Part shown: positions 60,080-64,000 of the stretch, one piece after another
Numbering within the stretch: the first letter of the stretch is position 1
How the letters are laid out: every line of letters begins with the position of its first letter
Assembly: GCF_002161215.1 (NCBI RefSeq)
Contig: NZ_NFMB01000002.1
Coordinates: forward strand, 460,199 to 524,198
Direction: 5' to 3'
From: Flavonifractor sp. An10
GTDB taxonomy: Bacteria; Bacillota; Clostridia; Oscillospirales; Oscillospiraceae
Length of the DNA: 64,000 nt
Translations under genes and position numbers: made by a program
Notes under the pieces: model-generated
The model's input: only the letters and a program-made list of their open reading frames with translations
Told to the model about the DNA's origin: nothing
Databases searched by the model: none

Positions 60080-60841
60080 TCAGATGGTTCCGCCATAGTC
60101 CACCACCAGGGTCTCGCCGTTGATGGCCTTGGACTCGTCGCTGGCGAAGAAGAGGATGGCGTTGGCCTGATCCTCGGGCTGGGTGCGGGGCAGGGAGCCG
60201 TCAAAGTGGCGGGCGCACACCCGGGCGAAGTCCTTGTCAAAGCTGGCGGCGTTCTCGGGGGAGAAGATGGGGGTCTCGGTGGGGCCGGGGCAGACGGCGT
60301 TGCAGCGGATGCCGGTGCCGGCGACCTGGATGGCCACGTTCTTGGTCATGCCGATGACGGCCATCTTGGCGGCGGTATAGGAGATGCCGGCGTTGGAGCG
60401 GGTGGCGCCGATGGAGGAGATGTTCACAATGGAGCCCTTGCCGGCCTTCTCCATATAGGGCAGCGTCTCCTTCATCATGTAGTAAACGGAGTCCTGATCG
60501 GTGGAGATGACCTTGTTCCACAGCTCCAGATCACAGTTGGTGATGGACTTGTTCTTGTCGTCGATGCCGGCGTTGTTGACCAGCACGTCGATGCGGCCAA
60601 AGGCCTCCACGGCGGCCTCCACCAGCCTGTGGCAGTCCTCCGGCTTGCTGACGTCGGTGGCCACGGAGATGGCGCGCACCCCCTGGGACGCGGCATAGGC
60701 CTCCACCTCCTGGAGCTTGTCCAGCCTGCGGGCGGCCAGAACCAGATCAGCGCCCTCCCGGGCAAAAAGCTCCGCGGTGGCCTTGCCGATGCCGGAGTTG
60801 GCGCCGGTGACGATGGCCACCTTTCCCTCCAGTCGTTTCAT
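60080..60841 (-). CDS. Short-chain dehydrogenase/reductase
   Basis: 253 residues from ATG 60841; the longer ORF start lies beyond the inverted repeat. Cofactor motif VTGANSGIGKA (12-22), NNAGIDD, active-site Ser in NISSIGA, Tyr in SYTAAKMA and Lys. It looks like a 3-oxoacyl- or 7-alpha-hydroxysteroid-type SDR. The substrate is undefined. Its ribosome binding site AAAGGAG is buried in the arm of a perfect 22-bp inverted repeat. Confidence 0.9.
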   Translation of the reverse strand: MKRLEGKVAIVTGANSGIGKATAELFAREGADLVLAARRLDKLQEVEAYAASQGVRAISVATDVSKPEDCHRLVEAAVEAFGRIDVLVNNAGIDDKNKSITNCDLELWNKVISTDQDSVYYMMKETLPYMEKAGKGSIVNISSIGATRSNAGISYTAAKMAVIGMTKNVAIQVAGTGIRCNAVCPGPTETPIFSPENAASFDKDFARVCARHFDGSLPRTQPEDQANAILFFASDESKAINGETLVVDYGGTI

Positions 60842-60848
60842 GATCAAT

Positions 60849-60896
60849 CGTGCTCCTTTATACTGTTTTTGGACAAAAACAGTATAAAGGAGCACG
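60849..60896 (-). promoter_or_regulatory. Perfect 22-bp inverted repeat covering the SDR ribosome binding site
   Basis: Arms at 60,849-60,870 and 60,875-60,896 with loop GGAC/GTCC. The proximal arm holds AAAGGAG, 10 bases before the start codon. Either an RNA lock on translation or a symmetric protein-binding site; each arm also contains TATACT or AGTATA. Confidence 0.7.
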
Positions 60897-60979
60897 ATAG
60901 GGTTTGAAAAATATGGATTTTTTCTACCGGTATTCAAAAAAAGTATAGCACAGCGGCGGCCCGGCCCCGCCGTCCGGCG

Positions 60980-61486
60980 TTATCGCCCGCACCAAGCCCG
61001 GAGGGCGGGTTCCGCGGCCTGGACGCCGGTGCCGCGGATGGCCAGCCCCGGCTCCACCCGGGCGCCGGGACACAGGCGGCGGATGTCCTCCACACTGTGC
61101 CCCAGGCCGCTGCCCTCGTGGGTGCAGAAGGGGCGGATGGTCTTGCCGGAAAAGTCAAAGTGCTCCAGAAAGGTGAATACCGGCATGGGCATGGTGCCCC
61201 AGTAGTTGGGGTAGCCCAGATAGACGGTGTCATATGGCTCCAGGCTGTCCGGGTATTCCCTCAGCTCCGGGCGGGCGCCCCGCCGCTGGTCGTCCTGGGC
61301 CTGGGCGATGCACTCGTTGTAATCGTCGGAATAGGGCAGCAGGGGCTCGATTTTGAACAGCTCGGCGCCGGTGAGCTCCCGGAGCATCCGGGCCGCCAGC
61401 TCTGTGTTGCCCACGGGAACCGTCCGCAGGGCGCCGCTGAAATAGTTCTCACCCGCCCTGGAGAAATAGGCGATCAATGCCTGCAT
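60980..61486 (-). CDS. Flavodoxin
   Basis: 168 residues from ATG 61486, behind AGGGAGGACACGCC. The FMN phosphate loop region is YFSRAGENYFSGALRTVPVGNTE, with the unusual insert of long-chain flavodoxin-like proteins, and the ring-binding loop YLGYPNYWGTMPMPVFTFLE is intact. It carries electrons in the cytosol or acts as an NADPH:quinone-type reductase. Overlap-close to the aldo/keto reductase gene upstream (44 bases), with which it may share a transcript. Confidence 0.88.
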   Translation of the reverse strand: MQALIAYFSRAGENYFSGALRTVPVGNTELAARMLRELTGAELFKIEPLLPYSDDYNECIAQAQDDQRRGARPELREYPDSLEPYDTVYLGYPNYWGTMPMPVFTFLEHFDFSGKTIRPFCTHEGSGLGHSVEDIRRLCPGARVEPGLAIRGTGVQAAEPALRAWCGR

Positions 61487-61530
61487 GGCGTGTCCTCCCT
61501 GTCTGTGGGGTGCGGAACCGGCGGGGGCGG

Positions 61531-62373
61531 TCACTTGCCCAGGCCGGTGAGGAACTCCACGGTCTCCGGGTCGTAGTGGGAGAAGAAGGCGCTCTCCCCC
61601 TCGTCCAGCCCGCGGATGGCGGCCATATCCCCGTCAGAGAGGGCAAAGTCGAACACATCCAGATTCTGCTCCATCCGCTCCCTGTGGGTGGACTTGGGGA
61701 TCACCACCACGCCGGACTGGAGCAGGAAACGCAGAGCGGTCTGGGCGGAGGACTTGCCGTACTTGGCGCCGATCTCGGTCAGCACGGGGTTGTGGAAGAA
61801 GTCCTTCCGGCCCTCGGCGAAGGGGCCCCAGCTCTCGTGCTGGACGCCGTACTTCTGCATGATCTCATGGGCCTTGGCCTGCTGCTGGAACACGTGGGTC
61901 TCCACCTGGTTGACGGCGGGAGGCACCTCCACAAACCGGCACAGGTCGATGAGCCGGTCGGGGTAGAAGTTGGACACACCGATGGCCCGCACCTTGCCGG
62001 CCTGATAGGCCTCCTCCATGGCGCGGTAGGTGCCGTAGTAGTCGTTAAAGGGCTGGTGGATCAGCAGCAGGTCAATATAGTCGGTCTTGAGCTTGCGCAG
62101 GGATTCGTCGATGGAGGCCCTGGCCTTCTCATACCCGGCGTTGGAGATCCACACCTTGGTGGTGAGGAACAGCTCCTCTCGCGGCACGCCGCTCTTGGCC
62201 ACGGCCGCGCCCACGCCCTCCTCGTTGTAGTAGGCCTGGGCGGTGTCGATGGAGCGGTAGCCCACCGAGATGGCGTCGGCCACGCAGCGCTCACATTCGG
62301 CGGGATCCACCTGATACACGCCGTAGCCCAGCATGGGCATCTTCACTCCGTTGTTCAGTGTCACAAATTCCAT
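61531..62373 (-). CDS. Aldo/keto reductase
   Basis: 280 residues. Asp and Tyr in SIDTAQAYYNEE, Lys in LTTKVWIS, His in LLLIHQPFNDYYG; coenzyme end IPKSTHRERMEQN. It is the second enzyme of this type in the window (the other at 23,620); the two share order of motifs but many residues differ. A divergent LysR gene suggests its regulation, and the flavodoxin gene follows. Confidence 0.93.
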   Translation of the reverse strand: MEFVTLNNGVKMPMLGYGVYQVDPAECERCVADAISVGYRSIDTAQAYYNEEGVGAAVAKSGVPREELFLTTKVWISNAGYEKARASIDESLRKLKTDYIDLLLIHQPFNDYYGTYRAMEEAYQAGKVRAIGVSNFYPDRLIDLCRFVEVPPAVNQVETHVFQQQAKAHEIMQKYGVQHESWGPFAEGRKDFFHNPVLTEIGAKYGKSSAQTALRFLLQSGVVVIPKSTHRERMEQNLDVFDFALSDGDMAAIRGLDEGESAFFSHYDPETVEFLTGLGK

Positions 62374-62435
62374 CAGAAAACCCTCCTGAAATGTGTTTTT
62401 TCTGGTTTTGCGGCTCTATTGTAGCGCGGATTCCC

Positions 62436-62464
62436 TTGACAGGGAAGCACCGATGCAGTAACAT
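62436..62464 (+). promoter_or_regulatory. Promoter of the 62,504 LysR gene
   Basis: TTGACA (62,436-62,441), a 17-base spacer and TAACAT (62,459-62,464). Confidence 0.6.
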
Positions 62465-62503
62465 GGTATAAACCAAAAGGCAATACAGAGGAGGGGAGCA
62501 GGC

Positions 62504-63427
62504 TTGTTCAATCCACAGCTGACGGCCTTTGTCTGCGCGGCGGACTGCGGCAGCTTCAACAAGGCGGCGGAGCGGCTCTACCTCTCGCCGCCCTCTGTCA
62601 TGAAGCAGGTCAACGCCCTGGAAAAGCATCTCCAGCTCACCCTGCTGGAGCGGGGCAGCCACGGGATCCGGCTGACCCCGGCGGGGCAGGTCATCTACCG
62701 GCACGCCCGGTTCCTGTTCGACTACTCGGCCCGGGCCGTGGAGGAGGCCAGGCGGCAGGAGCAGGCCGCCCAGACCACCTTCTGCATCGGCAGCTCCCTG
62801 CTCAACCCCTGCAAGCCCTTTATGGATCTCTGGTATCAGGTGAACCGGGAGTTTCCGGGTTACCGGCTCCACATCGTGCCCTTTGAGGACACCCGCACGG
62901 GGATCCTGTCCCAGATCGCGGCGCTGGGGGAGAAGTATGACTTCCTGATCGGCGCGTGCAATTCGGCCGAATGGCTGGAGCTATGCCGCTTTCTGCCCCT
63001 GGGGGCCTACCGGGTCTGCTGCGCGGTGGCACGGGAGCACCCGCTGGCGCGGAAAACACGCCTGTCCATAGAGGATCTCTACGGACAGACGCTGATGATG
63101 GGGAAGCGGGGGGACGCGCCGGCCGTCGACGCGGTTCGGGACGAGGTGGAGCGCCACCCCGCCATTCACATCGAGGACACCTCGCAGTTTTACGATATGG
63201 AGGTGTTCAACCGCTGTGCCCAGGCCCACCACGTGCTGCTGACGCTGGAGTGCTGGAGCGAGGTTCACCCGGGCCTGGTGACCCTGCCGGTGGACTGGGA
63301 CTTCCGCGTGCCCTACGGGGTGCTGTATGCGAAGGACGCGCCGGTGGATATTCTGCGCTTCCTGACCTTGATTGCCCCCAAGCGGCCGGCGGCTGATCTC
63401 GGAACAGAATGGGTGGAAAGCCTATGA
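62504..63427 (+). CDS. LysR-family regulator
   Basis: 307 residues from TTG 62504, with GAGGAGGGG upstream. Helix-turn-helix NPQLTAFVCAADCGSFNKAAERLYLSPPSVMKQVNALEKHLQ, then the co-inducer domain (about 90-295). It is divergent from the aldo/keto reductase and flavodoxin genes, which it probably controls. The end overlaps the next gene by ATGA. Confidence 0.9.
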   Translation: MFNPQLTAFVCAADCGSFNKAAERLYLSPPSVMKQVNALEKHLQLTLLERGSHGIRLTPAGQVIYRHARFLFDYSARAVEEARRQEQAAQTTFCIGSSLLNPCKPFMDLWYQVNREFPGYRLHIVPFEDTRTGILSQIAALGEKYDFLIGACNSAEWLELCRFLPLGAYRVCCAVAREHPLARKTRLSIEDLYGQTLMMGKRGDAPAVDAVRDEVERHPAIHIEDTSQFYDMEVFNRCAQAHHVLLTLECWSEVHPGLVTLPVDWDFRVPYGVLYAKDAPVDILRFLTLIAPKRPAADLGTEWVESL

Positions 63428-64000
63428 AGCGCCTTTGGGCCGGCCTGCTGGCCGCCTGCCTGCTGCTCTCCCTGGCCGCCTGCGGCGGGGGAGAGGAGGA
63501 CGTGGAAACCGCCTGGACGCCCCTCCAGATGGCCCGGGCCATCCTGGCGTCCCAGGAGGCGCCGCCCGGGATGACGGAGCTGCTGCCGGGGGACGGGACA
63601 TATGAGATATATGTGGCCGACAGCTACGGCCTGAATCCGGAGGACGTGGCGGACGGGGCCATCCTGGCCGCCGGCGGCGCCTCTGCCCAGGAGATCGCGG
63701 TGCTCCGGCTGGCGGAGCAGGCCGATTCGGACGGGGCGGCGGACGCGCTCCGCGCCTATCTGGAAGCCCGGACGGGGGACTTCACCGGCTATCTGCCGGA
63801 GGAGGCCGCCCTGCTGGAGGACGGCGCGGTGGTCATCCGGGGGGACTGGCTGGCCCTGCTGGTGTGCAGGGACACAGCCGCGGCGGAGGAGGCCTTCTCG
63901 GCCTGCTTCACCCAGGCACCCCCGGCGGAGACGGCGGAGGAGACGGCTCCGCAGGAGAGCGCCCAGCCGCCCGCGCCTGACCCAACCCCCGCCCCAACGC
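63424..64000 (+). CDS. DUF4358-like lipoprotein, cut by the window edge
   Basis: At least 192 residues. The signal peptide ends in LLSLAACGGG (lipobox). The domain (TAWTPLQMARAILASQEA; YEIYVADSYGLNPEDVADGAILAAGG; EIAVLRLADQADSDGAADALRAYLEAR) matches DUF4358 lipoproteins of Clostridia from memory. A Pro/Ala/Glu-rich tail begins near the right edge. The function is unknown. It overlaps the LysR stop by 4 bases, so the two are co-expressed. Confidence 0.75.
   Translation, partial: MKRLWAGLLAACLLLSLAACGGGEEDVETAWTPLQMARAILASQEAPPGMTELLPGDGTYEIYVADSYGLNPEDVADGAILAAGGASAQEIAVLRLAEQADSDGAADALRAYLEARTGDFTGYLPEEAALLEDGAVVIRGDWLALLVCRDTAAAEEAFSACFTQAPPAETAEETAPQESAQPPAPDPTPAPT

Overview
The window reads as a high-GC genome of a gut-type anaerobic Firmicute (Clostridia, most likely Oscillospiraceae near Flavonifractor, Lawsonibacter or Intestinimonas). 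This rests on gene content: a Clostridia-type conjugative element with DUF4313/DUF4314/DUF3849 genes, MATE pumps, a split transketolase and a PrdR-like sigma-54 regulator. No database was consulted, so the genus is an inference.

Region 1 (1-20,530) is the right part of an integrative conjugative element, transcribed leftwards. In transcription order it has a helix-turn-helix regulator (19.9 kb), accessory proteins (two ArdA-like antirestriction proteins, DUF4313, DUF4314), a winged-helix protein, a D12 adenine methylase, a DUF3849 protein and SpoVG. It then has a surface module (membrane-anchored exported protein, sortase, 1,732-residue CnaB-repeat adhesin), VirB2-like and VirB6-like proteins, a double ribbon-helix-helix protein, DUF4240, PrgI/VirB3-like and VirB4-associated proteins, and the first codons of VirB4, which runs off the left edge. 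The element ends in a duplicated 3' piece of a tRNA-Ser gene. Nine otherwise unrelated element proteins share a short Gly/Met-rich C-terminal tail.

Region 2 (20,530-23,250) holds a terminator, two abutting IS200/IS605 elements, an intact tRNA-Leu(CAG) and gene remnants.

Region 3 (23,250-48,300) is ordinary chromosome: MerR plus aldo/keto reductase, a broken flavodoxin lipoprotein, an alpha/beta hydrolase, a deformylase-like protein, a lipoprotein, two MATE pumps (one with a divergent MerR regulator and a 19-bp-spacer promoter), a phosphatase, a HAD hydrolase, split transketolase, a PadR/SEDS-like pair, an XRE-membrane protein, an SDR, an esterase, lysA, a dicarboxylate symporter behind a probable attenuator, dapF, a sigma-54 activator, a GGDEF protein and a phosphotriesterase-like hydrolase.

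Region 4 (48,500-59,300) is a ten-gene leftward operon with a divergent LysR gene. The order is OxlT-like transporter, DUF362 Cys-rich protein, a 93-residue orphan, lambda-crystallin-type hydroxyacid dehydrogenase, CoA-transferase A and B, thiolase, two tandem 6-oxocamphor-hydrolase-like crotonases and a beta-keto acid cleavage enzyme (BKACE). It combines three kinds of C-C cleaving chemistry and is the best candidate for an undescribed pathway: uptake of a carboxylate, oxidation to a beta-keto compound, retro-Claisen cleavage and entry as acetyl-CoA.

Region 5 (59,400-64,000) has a DUF1097 membrane protein, an SDR behind a perfect 22-bp inverted repeat that covers its ribosome binding site, a flavodoxin, an aldo/keto reductase with a divergent LysR gene, and a DUF4358 lipoprotein cut by the window edge.
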